Both the position numbers and the translations under genes were made by a program. Source: Phycomyces nitens (Eukaryota > Mucoromycota > Mucoromycetes > Mucorales > Phycomycetaceae). From it: a DNA stretch of 64,000 nucleotides. The stretch lies in the NCBI GenBank assembly GCA_022702545.1, contig JAHRBC010000006.1, positions 1,922,001-1,986,000 on the forward strand. Direction: 5' to 3'. Below, one piece after another: positions 1 to 11,036 of this stretch (position 1 is the first letter of the stretch; every line of letters begins with the position of its first letter). Below the pieces are notes generated by a model. The model was not told where the DNA came from. It was given only the letters and a program-made list of their open reading frames with translations, and searched no databases.

Positions 1-165
1 GTCAGATTCTTGGTGGACTCCTGCTTTCAAGAGAACAAAGGAGGACGTTGAGGTCTTTCTGGAATGTCCATGTCGATTGTCTTCGAGATGGCGAGCACTT
101 GTTGTGGATCCAGTGGGCTGTAGTTCAAAAGTGTCCGTCGAGACCAGGCTGTAGGATGGTGGCAT
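1..165 (-). CDS. 5' end of an unidentified gene (partial)
   Basis: An ATG on the minus strand at 165 opens a frame that stays open to the window edge, giving the first 55 residues (starting MPPSYSLVSTDTFELQ). The stretch is rich in Ser, Thr, His and Arg, as in a disordered N-terminus, and shows no signal peptide or membrane segment. The rest of the gene lies to the left, so family and function cannot be assigned. The other two minus frames contain stops, which favours this one. An intron could interrupt the frame before the edge. Confidence 0.45.
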   Translation of the reverse strand, partial: MPPSYSLVSTDTFELQPTGSTTSARHLEDNRHGHSRKTSTSSFVLLKAGVHQESD

Positions 166-2890
166 AGATAAGAATTGAGGAACGAGAGCAAAGAAGAGAC
201 CGGTGAGCGCGAGTAGAGAAAGGTTTAATGAGGGTCGAAAGGGTGGCTGAGAAAGAATTTGGCGGGGACAAGTCAAAGAAGACCATGTCTGTGTAGGGAT
301 ACCTTTTATATCCACATTTAAATATATTATATGATTTAAAAATTAAGCGCTCTTTTCTTTCTATTCTTTTTTTGGCCTTGCAAGTCTATAAGGACTGAAG
401 ATCGGGAACACATCACCCAAGCTTGTCTTACAAGAGATGGTGTACAGGATCGGTGTTGAAATGCCACTCTCTAGAGAGCCACTTTTGGTCTCCGTTTTAT
501 CCATCCAGTCGGTTCTGGTCTAGAGTGAAAGACCAAGAATGCGGTTGTTATGGAAACAAAATGATACAAATTAGTTTATATTATTCCATTTATAAAACAT
601 GTATGGTTGTCATTTTAGCTTGTGTTGGTTGCTAGGCAACTGATCAGATAACAATCTACCAAAAAAAAAAGCTTATTTTCTACTGGATCTTCTTTGATCA
701 CTAGGAATTAAACCTTGTAAAGTGTATTTTTATATAGTGCTTCCAACAAGCAAAGTGGCGGCTGGTCAAAACTGATGTCATTGACCAATCATAATTGATC
801 TCATTGGTTGATCAAAATCAATTTCGCTTGTTCAACAGCCAAAGTCGTACATCAAGGCCAAAATAAAAATATATACCAGATATCTGCCACTTTGGTGACA
901 TGGCTGCCATTAATTTATTTATTTATTTTAGCTTAAAAAAAAAAGAGTGGCAGTTATGTAAAAGGCCAATCGAGGCACATTTACTGTTTTCAAGGACAAA
1001 GATGCCTTTTATTATATAATATGCTCTTTTACTACTATTCATTTGAAAGAATGATTTTTATTTTATTTTTATTGTAGTATTATGAGCTACTTTGATTTGT
1101 ATTACATTATATAGATATATACAAAATAATATTACAGGAGTATACTTGAGCAAGTACTATTTAACATTACATAATGTATATGGTACAAACCCTTTTCTTC
1201 AAGCTATGCATGCATGTTAATAAATGTATTGTTATGAGTTGGATAGCCTTTAGCCTTTATAAATTGCTACAAATATATTACGGTCAGAAAAAAAAAGAAG
1301 TGATTATATAAACCAAGTATATTGTTTTGAGTGAATGTACTCTAAGAAATATTGAGATATAAATACTAGATACAATAAAAGGAGAATAGAGAATATGTTG
1401 TAAAATTAGTTTTTTTTTTAAAAAAAGAAAAGAACAAGTAATATAATATTTTTATCATAGAAACTAATGTTGCCACAAATTCAAACCTAATTCAAGTCTA
1501 ATACTAGTTTACAGAACAAGTACTTTATTACAAAAGCAATAGGTATATTTTACAAAGATCTACAAGTGTAAAAAGACAAGCCTTGATGTAGTATACCTGT
1601 CAAGAGTTTCTTGTTTATTATTATTATTATTTAAAAAGGGGGGCGAGATGTGTTTTATTCCTAAATTAAAGGTAGCAGAACTAAAGATATTGTATACAAG
1701 ATATCGATTGGGGATTAATGGCAGTTGCCGCTCCTCTCGCCGTAGTGTGTGTGTGTGTTCCGTCGCCACCTTTCTCCAATACCGCGCTATCCTGCCAGCC
1801 TGTCTCGTATCTACCTTGTTTATTAATACTCTTTTTACCACCAAAAATCTAAAATATTCGTACAATTCTTCTCTGTATCTCCCACCTCCTTGTATCTATA
1901 CCTAAATAATGGGTCTCTCTCAGATTTATCGGTTCTTCCCTAACCTTCAAATTAGGAATTCACAAGGAGGATATTGTTACAATGGGTAACTGGACCTCTT
2001 TACTACCTTTGAACATCACCATTTCCAAGAGCATCTTTCTACTTCTGACTTTCCCAATACTTTGATAAATCACATACCAAATCTTGAACATATTCAGGGC
2101 ACTCCATTAAAGAATGATGATGTATTATCTGATGCCACTAAATATTCCTTTTTTAGCATAGCACACTTCTCTGGATAAACGATAATATTTTGTATTTTGT
2201 ATTCGAGTGTCGCAAACAATTCTATTAGAATTTCTTTCGACACTTGAATTGAAAGTTTGTTTTGGGCTCAATCAATTCTAGTTTTTGTTGTTGTTATACA
2301 TATCACTCAAGTGAATAGCAGCTTCTATAAAAAAATAACAGAGGCAGTATTGAGGGTTAACAGAGAAAATAGGATACAGAATCGGAAGAGGAATTAGACC
2401 CTTTGATCATTTACCCTGTGCTGTCTTTGTCTCCTTACCAAGCCTTTCAAAGCCGTTATCCTATTGAGGGCATGGACGAGCTTGATATAAAGATAAAAGA
2501 TTTGGCCAAAGAACTATAAAAGTATGCATCAATTGGTATAAACTGCAATAACTGTTCTTTAATATTTCCACAGAAGAGGTACAAATAGAAACATTGTTAT
2601 TTATAAAAAAAAAACTTTGTTTGGAAACCAAAGCGAATTTTGAGGATGGAGCCACTTGTACATCTACAGAGCTCTTAAAGCTGTTGGTTAGGTAAAACAA
2701 TTATAAAAAACTTTGCATGTTATAAATAACACAAGTAACTGCTACAATAGTGATAACTTGGTCTACAAGCATTTGTATATACACTCAGGCTCAATAAATT
2801 GGCGTCACTCTTAAAAATAAGTCTTCTTTCTCCAACGTCCCTTTTTTGTTATTCTTCCCAGAGTCTCTTCTACTAACTTAATCACTCATG
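166..2890. other. Gene-free AT-rich stretch
   Basis: About 2.7 kb of AT-rich DNA with poly(A)/poly(T) runs, a short GT run near 1747-1760 and ATT repeats near 1620. Reading frames are short, lack conserved motifs and show no consistent codon use. The first 250 bases probably hold the promoter of the minus-strand gene that starts at 165. I see no RNA gene here. Confidence 0.5.
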
Positions 2891-2931
2891 TCATCAAGAA
2901 ATATAAAAGAGCCAAAAGTCCACCTAGACGT

Positions 2932-3915
2932 GTGTTTTCTGAGTTTGATCGTGGATGTATTATTTGGCTCTCTAATGCCAACTATACCCTAACTGATATT
3001 CCATACATGAACATCGCTCGATCAACAAATAACACCACCATCGAACGCTGGAAAGAAACTGGTACAACTAATACGAAGTCTAGGTATGAAATACCGAACA
3101 AACTTAGCGTCACAGGTGCCACGAGTTTTTGCTTGAGTGTGAGACGGAATCCATTTGAAAGTTTTCCATATCACCAAGGAAATTTGGCAGCTGCAGGTGG
3201 CATTGTCTGTAGAGAGACAGTTATCAAGTATCTAAGAGCAAAGGGCTTCAGATCTTATAAGCCCGTATCAAAGACTAGCCTTGCAACCAAACAAAAGAAG
3301 AATTGACTGCGTTGGGCTAAAGCTAGAGCCAGCTTTAGCATTGAGGACTGGAGTAGGGTGGTGTGGTCAGATGAGTCCAGATTAATGGTGAAGGGCAATG
3401 GTTCTGACCCATCTGTGATACGTAACCCCATAAAAAGACACCAAGAAAGACATCCTCTTACAACGAAATAGTATGGAAAAGGTTCTGTCATGGTATGTGG
3501 TTGTTTCTGGGCTGGTGGTCTTGGGCCTTTATCTTTTCTTGGAGGCTCTGTTAACCAAGACGCCCATGTCAATTGTTTGTCCAAGGACTTCAATCCATGG
3601 TACCAGAAATTGAGCGAAAAGCATGCCACAATGTTTAAATTTCAATAAGATGGCGCCAGCTGGCATACTGGCTCGTATACAACATGGTGGAAGAATCGTT
3701 GGGAAATTCACCGATTTGACTACTGGCCAACACAAAGTCCAGATCTCAACCCAATCAAGCATGTTTGGCATGTTTTAAAGGCCAAGGCTCAAAAGAGGAC
3801 GAGATCTATTAACAATGTTAATGGCCTAAAAGTCTGTATTTTTCAGGAGTGGGAGCGGTTAGACCTTAAAGTACTGTATACTCTTGTCGCAAGTATGCCT
3901 GACAGAGTAAGATAG
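2932..3915 (+). pseudogene. Tc1/mariner-type transposase, broken by three in-frame stops
   Basis: One forward frame runs from 2932 to about 3915 and is interrupted by only three stop codons (near 3304, 3469 and 3646). It encodes a Tc1-like transposase: a helix-turn-helix-type N-terminus, then a DDE catalytic domain with VVWSDES (first Asp), DGASWHTG (second Asp, next to the third stop) and SPDLNPIKHVW. Tc1 enzymes normally have NPIE at the last site; here the catalytic Glu is Lys. The stops plus the lost Glu make it inactive. No convincing terminal inverted repeats were found by eye, although GTGTGGCCATCAC near 3937-3949 resembles a Tc1 terminus. Confidence 0.85.
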
Positions 3916-4191
3916 CCGTAATAAAGGCTTGTGATGGCCACACCATATATTAATATTACTTTTTATTATTATTTTATCAAATATATAGCTATATATATAT
4001 ATTACTCAAAATATAAAACCAAAATTTTAATATACTTGCTATCTTTGTTCAAAAGATATATGTTAAAGAAGTTGATATCTAGTCTTTCGGAACTAGAAAT
4101 TGAACAAATTTGGCGGTAATTTCTTTAGTAGGAGTGTATACAAGAGCCTAACCATCTTTTTTCAATTATATATTGTATATTAAAACGTAAA

Positions 4192-5413
4192 CTATTTCTT
4201 GGAATCCTCAAAGTCTTCATCAAAAACTGGGACACCCCACTCAGGGTAAACAAATCGCTTGTGGTGAGTGACTCCAAGGGTGTTGATGCGTTCGATATCT
4301 TCCTTGGACAACTCGATAGTCTCAAAGTTTGCTTTGATACGCTATATAAATCCCCAGAACCATTAAATACTGTGTTTGGTATGTCTTATCTACTTACCGA
4401 AGGAGTGACACTCTTTGGAAGGACACTTGAGCGTGTGATTCCCCATGAAATCAAGACTTGTGCTGGGAGAGCGTTGTGAGCCGCAGCAATTTCCGCAATT
4501 AGGCTATTGTCAATCAGATTGCCATTTCTGGTGCCAAGAGGAGAGTAAGCAGTGCAATGGATTCCCTTGGAAGAACAGTATTCGAGAAGCTTGTTCTGAG
4601 GGTTGAAGGCTAAGAATACACAATTTTGTATCAGCGTTTGCCATTTCTACTGATAATACTTACGATGAAGTTCAACCTGGTTGACAGCTGGGACAACCTT
4701 GGCAGTCTTCAAAAGACGCTCGAGGTTGTGAATCGAAAAGTTTGATACACCAATAGCCTTAACTTTTCCAGTGTCCAAAAGCTTCTCCATTGCAGCCCAG
4801 GTAACATCAAATCTTCCAAGCATCTCTTCATCCAAATCGCGAGAACCATCAGGGAGGGAGGGAATCAATTCACCTGATGCGGGATTAAGAGGCACGGGCC
4901 TGGAAAGATATTGTAAGACTTGGTGACGGTTTGTTGGGAGTTATTGGCTTGTCTTACCAGTGGACCAAATACAGATCAATGTACTCAATGTCAAGACTTT
5001 CAAGAGACTCGTTAAAGGCCTCGACCACTTTCTCAGGGCGGTGGTGAATAGAAGTCAACTTGGTGGTCACAAAGATATCTTTACGCTCCAAGCCATTCTC
5101 CTTTAGACCGTCGCGTACTCCACGGCCAACTTGGGCTTCATTGAGATACTATAGTTCTCTTAATATATGTCCATCCCATTAAATAGCCATTCCTATATTT
5201 ACCATGTATGCAGTGTCGATATGTCTATAGCCAACCTTGATGGCTTCCTTTACAGAGGTATAGGCACTGTCGTCTGTCTTGCCAGACAACCAGGTTCCCA
5301 ATCCAATAGCAGGGATTTCAGCACCAGTGTTGCTATTGCACCAGAGACATGATTAGAGGCAATTGGATATTTAGGGAGTGTACTTACAGCTTAAAGGTTT
5401 TTTGAGAAGACAT
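4192..5413 (-). CDS. Aldo-keto reductase
   Basis: A spliced minus-strand gene starting at the ATG at 5413 and ending FEDSKK-stop at 4192. It encodes an NAD(P)H-dependent aldo-keto reductase, a TIM-barrel enzyme that reduces aldehydes or ketones to alcohols in the cytosol. Family signatures appear in order: [21 protein letters not shown] (catalytic Asp and Tyr), the catalytic Lys in TTKL, the His in [17 protein letters not shown], and near the C-terminus LPKSVTPS (cofactor-phosphate loop). Four or five short GT-AG introns are readable, for example the one with its donor at 5387 after only 26 coding bases. Length fits the roughly 310-320 residue family norm. It resembles GCY1/YPR1-type glycerol or aldehyde reductases, but the substrate cannot be read from sequence. 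Confidence 0.93.
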
Positions 5414-7320
5414 ATTCTAAAGATGAGAAGAGTATCTATAATTCAATCTCACTGCATTCTGGTACTTTTAAATGTCAATCTTGTATTACATAACATCAGC
5501 ATTGTCCCTTGTTGCATCATCGCATTCATTTTGATAAGCAGGGCCTGCATATCCCTTTAGCTTTGTTTTTTGTCTTATTCCAAATAAATTCAAATTATCC
5601 GAAGGGCTATCTGGCTTTAGGAAAATACTTTTTTTTTTCTGTACAAATTCAAGTGTCACCTTTGAAATCTATAGTTATACCCCATTCACTAAATTAATGT
5701 CCCACGAGCCCTGCTTATCCTCCAAGGACATTTTCAGCATAAAATGTACAGGAAACTGTATCTTGTTTTATTTCCAAGGTCTGATAGCTATGATTTTATG
5801 ATTTTGGGGCTGTAAGATATGTGGTTGTAGGCCAACAAAATTGAGGTTAAAAGGAGTTTAGAAATAATCTTGACTGCTGGTTATAATTAGAGTTTTAGTG
5901 GTTTAGTTGGGGACTTTACTAAAGATTTAATTTTTGTGCAGTATAAAAACCCTTTGAATATTGCTATTTTGTTAAAGATGAAGGGGGAAAAAAGTGATTT
6001 TTGTATTGAATATTCCTTCAATGCTATTTTTCTGGTCTATCTAGTAAAAACTCTTTAGAATCCAAGATTAATCATTCAATGAATCTCGTCAATTTTCTCG
6101 GTCTAATTAATACAATCCGGTCAGTCCGGTCAGTCCGGGCAATAAGGAAGGTCCGATGTGGTCAATCTGACCAATTTTAAAAGGGTTTTTTTTGAAAACC
6201 AACGTAAAACCGCCTTTTTTTTCGGGTGCTCATTTTGACAATAAAAAGCAGAATCTGCTGAATAACTAAAGTAATTAATGTGGTATTGTTAATGGGCTAT
6301 ATAATAAAAGCTTTGCAAGATTAGCATGTCTTGCTCTCATCTTCACTTGCTGTATACTTTCTACTAATGTCTAAAAAAAATAAAACAGCAAGCGCTAATG
6401 CTGAAAGCCGTCCCAAAAAGATCAGTTTCAAGAAATCCAGTCCTTTAGAACTGATGACAACAGTTGGTGATCTTTAAAGAATATCCAATACTCTTTTTCA
6501 CTTGTCTGCAAAAGAGGCCAGCACAAAGAAGCATGGGCACAGATTATCAGTAATGAGTTGATTCCCAATGATCCACTTATGATAAGCTGTGCAATATAAA
6601 GAGCTACAGCAAGAGCTTCTTGGACTCAACAGGTGCATCTCTCTCTCTCTCTCTCTCTCTGGTGCAAACAAAAGCAGATCGAAAGTAGAGAAAACTATCT
6701 ATAGTATTCTTAAAGGTATATTTAATTTGCAACTTTTATTTTCATCATTTCAAATCAAATATATAGCTAAAGAATACAAGTGTCTTGAAGCAAAATGCTC
6801 CCTTTATTATCATTATCTGCCTTTTCCTTTTAGAAACTCTTTTACATATATTTCTCTACCAGAATTCTATGGACAAACAACTCGTCATTTGGCATATTTC
6901 CATTTGTATATTGATGTGGCTTAATCCCAATTGTTTCCGTAACAGGTCCTTGTAACAAAAAGTTCTTTTTCTTTTGGCAATGCATTATAAACCAAACACA
7001 AATGGCCCTTTAAAATCCTTTTTAAAGCATGTCATTTATAAAAGAAATATTGAAGTCTTTGGAACCAGATTTGTTTGTTAGACACTGGACAGTAAGTCAC
7101 GATTGAAATGTCCAGTAAAATCAAAACGTTGTGCCCCGAAGTTTAACTATTATTTTTAGGCACTGTTATTCGTGACGTATTATCTTGCTTCATTTTATCG
7201 CAATCAAATTGTGTAAATCTTTCACCCTTTTTCTTCTTCGTTTTATCATTCAATTGTCTTTGCAAAACACTTTTCCAAAATCTCCTTTTATTTACCTTTC
7301 TAACAACTTTGGATGCCTTT
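5414..7320. other. Gene-free stretch with a decayed coding fragment
   Basis: AT-rich spacer between the aldo-keto reductase and the next forward gene. At 6119-6140 there is a short tandem of GGTCAGTCC units. At 6367-6640 a short frame beginning MSKKNKTASANAESRPKK is followed, in a different frame, by a segment reading CKRGQHKEAWAQIISNEL that resembles part of a SANT/Myb-like DNA-binding domain; stops separate and follow these pieces, so I read them as a relic. A CT dinucleotide run lies at 6637-6660. Confidence 0.35.
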
Positions 7321-9450
7321 ATGGAATTTCTAAAAGACAATATAAACAAAAGCAACAAACCCAAGATCAAACTTTCAACTATATTTGAGAAATATAGTAG
7401 TGAGATAGAGACTATATCCAATAATGTTGCCAAAGATATCACGTTAAAGAGCTATTGGACTGATGTGATAAAGTGTGTGGTAATTTTCTATTGCATCAGC
7501 ATGGCTAATCGTTTTTTTTTTACTTGTATAGGTTATCTCTGATATTTACTTTATTGATTTTGATGAACTGGAGATAAAGCGTCAATTGGTGAGTGATGTA
7601 ATAGCCATATTTATGTGTCTCCTGTGTATTAACCTGCCTATACCAGTGTCACAACAGAATTCAAATTAGAAAATCTGTCGTTCAAGCCCAAGCTGATGAA
7701 ATTGAAAAGTTTTTTAACTCTGTGGGTGCTCATATTATGCATATTATTTTATGAAAACTAACTTTTTTTAAATTAGCCAACAGAATTTCAAAAGCCCAAC
7801 TTGAAAAACAGTATCTACATCAATAAACTGGATGAGAAAAAGGACAATCTAAATTACGGACCTGATTACAGCAAAAAAGAGTAGGTATAAATATTATTAG
7901 GTCTAGTCAACCGTAAAATACCGCGCTTTGTTCATTTTTTTAATAAGCATCATTGGATATGTTTGTCAAAAAGTCTCAAAAAATATTTGAACAAAACGTA
8001 AAAATTTGAACATGAAAAATCCTGTTCAAATCATGCAAGAAAAAAATTATTTCTTTCTAATAGGTTATCCATGCAAAAACAAAAATTTGATAGGTTCCAA
8101 TGTGCGATAAAAGGTAGTGAATCGCTGTTTTTGCGCTCACAATTGGCAATGCTATCATACTATCATTGGCTAACCAAAGAAAAATTGAACAAAGCACAGT
8201 ATTTTACGGTTGACTAGGCCTATTATCATCTTCTGCCCCAAGTTTCTAAGCTTTGCGTAGCCTCCTGTATTACCGTATCATGGATCTGGATACGCTTAAT
8301 AAGAATAATTCCAGTAATATTCTTTTTAACGATGAGGAAAAACAGCAACTTATAAAGCAACACTTAAGGGCTGTTGGAAAAGACAAATATGAGATTGCAG
8401 CATCTATGTTTGAAAGTGTTAGTATTTCTGATGTTAGCACACGGTATGGAATAACTAATTAATGATTTATATGTAGGCTGATGGCTGTACTTTAAAAGAT
8501 ATATTAAAAGCAAAAAAGGCTCAGGCAATATGTATGGTGCCCCCTATGAACAAAGACTTGATCAAAAGGGTTATCAAAGGAATGAAAGTGTAGTAAGTAT
8601 TTATATTAGAGCTCATACTTTATGATATTGATCCTTTCTATAGTCAACATACAGGAGAAGACTATCTCAACTATAATGAGAATGAGTTCACTTTCTACTT
8701 CCTAAAGCCATTATTGTGTCAGGTTCTCAAACATACTAATGTTTCCTTGAAGCTGTAAGTTTTACAATATTACTGCAAATTTATCAACTAAGCATTTACA
8801 ATAGTGGCGAAAGTCATCTAAAGTGTGCAACAAAACACACCAACGATGAATTGAGAGCTGGTGTAGGGCCAAAAATTGATATCATCATATCAAGCACAAA
8901 ACTATCGTTGGAAATCAGTGTGGTTGAAGTCAGTGGTGCAATGAACAAAGCTGACAACACTCACTTCTTGGGGGATCGATACAAAATTGCTCGAAACCTC
9001 AAGTTCCTTCATAAGCAGATTGAAAAGGCTGCATCAACACCCAATTTTTCAAGTTTGAAAAAGTTGAAACTGTTTGGGGTACAAGTATACCGTGAGTATC
9101 ACTAAATATAATTAATTGCATTTGAATGATTGATGTACTTATAAACATTTTCGTGGAAAAATGTTATAGTGAATAAGATATACATATACAGCCTTACAAA
9201 GGTCACCGGCGACTATTATGTATTTCTGTTGGAAAAAAAGCTTGCCATCCCAACGAATCCAGCTTTGTATAAAAGCCAATTACCATATTTCTTGAGTCGC
9301 CTCTGGTCTATGGATACTATTCTGAGAGAAGTCATTGGCGATATACAAGACTTTCTGGAGGAGAGTACTGCTGATGAAATCATGTCATCTGATACCGATA
9401 TTTCTTCTGTTGACATTTCGCCAAAGAAAAAGCAAAAGACAAAGGCTTGA
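7321..9450 (+). CDS. Lineage-expanded fungal protein with a PD-(D/E)XK-like core
   Basis: An eight- or nine-exon gene of about 455 residues whose phases all join: ATG at 7321, exons resuming near 7533, 7648, 7780, 8261, 8478, 8644, 8806 and 9169, stop at 9448-9450. The N-terminal half is Lys-rich and probably helical. The conserved part begins around residue 240: an FYFLKPLLCQVLKH helix, GESHLK, then GPKIDIIIS...LEISVVEVSG, KIARNLKFLH, LFGVQVY and IYIYSL...YYVFLLEKK. The D...E-x-V-x-G spacing recalls the nuclease-like fold of large uncharacterised families in Mucoromycota, but the Lys expected after the Glu is not at the usual place, so catalysis is doubtful. The C-terminus ends in a basic KKKQKTK run, a possible nuclear signal. 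Function unknown; the fold assignment is inference. Confidence 0.7.
7900..8220. mobile_element. Stowaway-like MITE inside an intron
   Basis: A 321-bp non-coding element with terminal inverted repeats of about 35 bp (left 7900-7935, right 8186-8220). They share CTAGTCAACCGTAAAATAC and CTTTGTTCA with about three mismatches and one indel. It is flanked by TA on both sides (7898-7899 and 8221-8222), the target duplication typical of Tc1/mariner-driven elements. It fills most of the intron at 7881-8260, which would be about 60 nt without it. No transposase frame is present, so movement would need an enzyme in trans. Confidence 0.85.
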
Positions 9451-9744
9451 TATATTGATATTATAATAAAAAATAACGCAATTTCTCATGGTGCTGTTGT
9501 GCGTTGCTGATGTCTGAGGAATAGTTTTGAAAATATCTTTTAGATTAAAAAGACAAGCCACAACGACTATAAAAGCTTTGTATCCATAATAATGAAAATG
9601 GTTTTTATATAATGTTTCTTTTATATTTTCAAAGTGTTTTATTCCGAATTATTGTAAAGAAGTTTTTGATAATCACTTTACCTTTATACTAATATTAATC
9701 ATTCTTTGAATTTTCATAATCATTTAATCTTGATCCAAATTGTT

Positions 9745-10305
9745 TTTTTTTTGTCATTCATGTTGCCATTCAGTGCAAAAAGTGGTCCAACTCTTCTTAA
9801 CCATATATACTCCCAAACTCTAACAACGTTTTTATTTCGTTCCACTCTTGAAGAAGGGTAGTCGGAGTGGTATTTTTTTTACTAGGTTCACGCCAAATAT
9901 GGCTGTAATTATTCTTAAAGAGAATAAGCTTGAACTCATCACTCCAGATCATCTTTTCCTATTACTTGACCCAATTTTTTTTACGTTATAAAAAGCACGG
10001 AACTTTGAGATATACTCCTTGGATATGAAAGGTTTTACAAGAGCTAAACAAGAATAAATATGCATTCTATTCAAAGTTGTACCATAGCCTTTGTCCAAAC
10101 ATATCTCTCCACCTCTTTCCTCACAAACAATGTCAAGTTACCCAAATTTTAATGTCGCTTGGTCTTCAAATTCAAAACGAAATGTTCTTCTTCTCTAGGT
10201 GTTTGTACTTTTGACTTTCTTGAATACTTCTTGTCAACAACAAACTGATTTTCCTTGTATTTTGTAAGAATATGAGAGACTGTGACAGGTAATATGGTTT
10301 CGTGT
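9745..10305 (-). pseudogene. Tc1-like transposase relic
   Basis: Minus-strand fragments in several frames spell a decayed Tc1 transposase. From 10300 downwards: VTVSHILTKYKENQ (helix-turn-helix), then REEEHFVLNL, then a stop-rich part, then KMIWSDEFKLILF (first catalytic Asp, near 9935-9960), HIWREPS, and in another frame GVGPLFALNGNMND. The second and third catalytic motifs are missing. Frameshifts and stops show it is long dead. It is a different lineage from the copy at 2932-3915, judged by the residues around the first Asp. Confidence 0.75.
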
Positions 10306-11036
10306 CTGAGAAAACCTTTGAGCAGACTCGTGAGACCAAGTATTTTGTACGTTGGGCCAGATTCAAAAAGACGTTGATGAATTCTAAAAGATTGACAAAA
10401 CCAAAATGTAAAGGTATACTAAAAAATAAATAAAGATGTAAAATTGAATCGTGAATATTTTGGTCCAGTCTCTGTTCATGCTCATAGCTATTCTTTCCAA
10501 GGCTAAACAAGATTTAAAACGGTCTAGCAATATTATCCAGATGCATAATAAACCCATAATAATGATTAATAGAATGTTTAGATCCCACCAAATCAATGTC
10601 AAAATCATGACATGGACTAGTTGTTTTTTTTTCTTTTCTTTTCTTTCTGTTTACACTGTGCTTTAACACGTAAAAGGCTTGCTTTTATCCTGAGAATACG
10701 ATACAACATATAAAACAATTCTAGTTATATATACTTGCACTACAAATTTCTGTAGTAAGCCATTAGGCTTAAACAAACAAAATCAAACGTGAGAATAAAA
10801 GCGAGGTAGAATTTACTGATCTTTAAAGATGGTAATGATTTGGGCCAGGAACCGATCTTTGGATCAAGTAATCACCCTTTTTTCTCTCTCTCTCTCTCTC
10901 TCTTGGAAAATTCGCAATAATATAACTACTGGTTTCAGTATTATATCATTAAATTCACTCAACTATATTTACAGCCTATTTTCTTTATTATTATTATATC
11001 AATTATTGTGAATGGTGGTATATTGCAATAGGGAGT
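10306..11036. other. Gene-free spacer
   Basis: AT-rich spacer between the Tc1 relic and the 3' end of the VPS17-like gene, with a CT run near 10885-10902. No supported gene or RNA was found. Confidence 0.4.

Noticed and set aside
3904..3955. Terminal inverted repeat of the Tc1 element at 2932-3915
   Set aside because: GTGTGGCCATCAC-type right end looks Tc1-like, but no good partner was found on the left side near 2780-2830.
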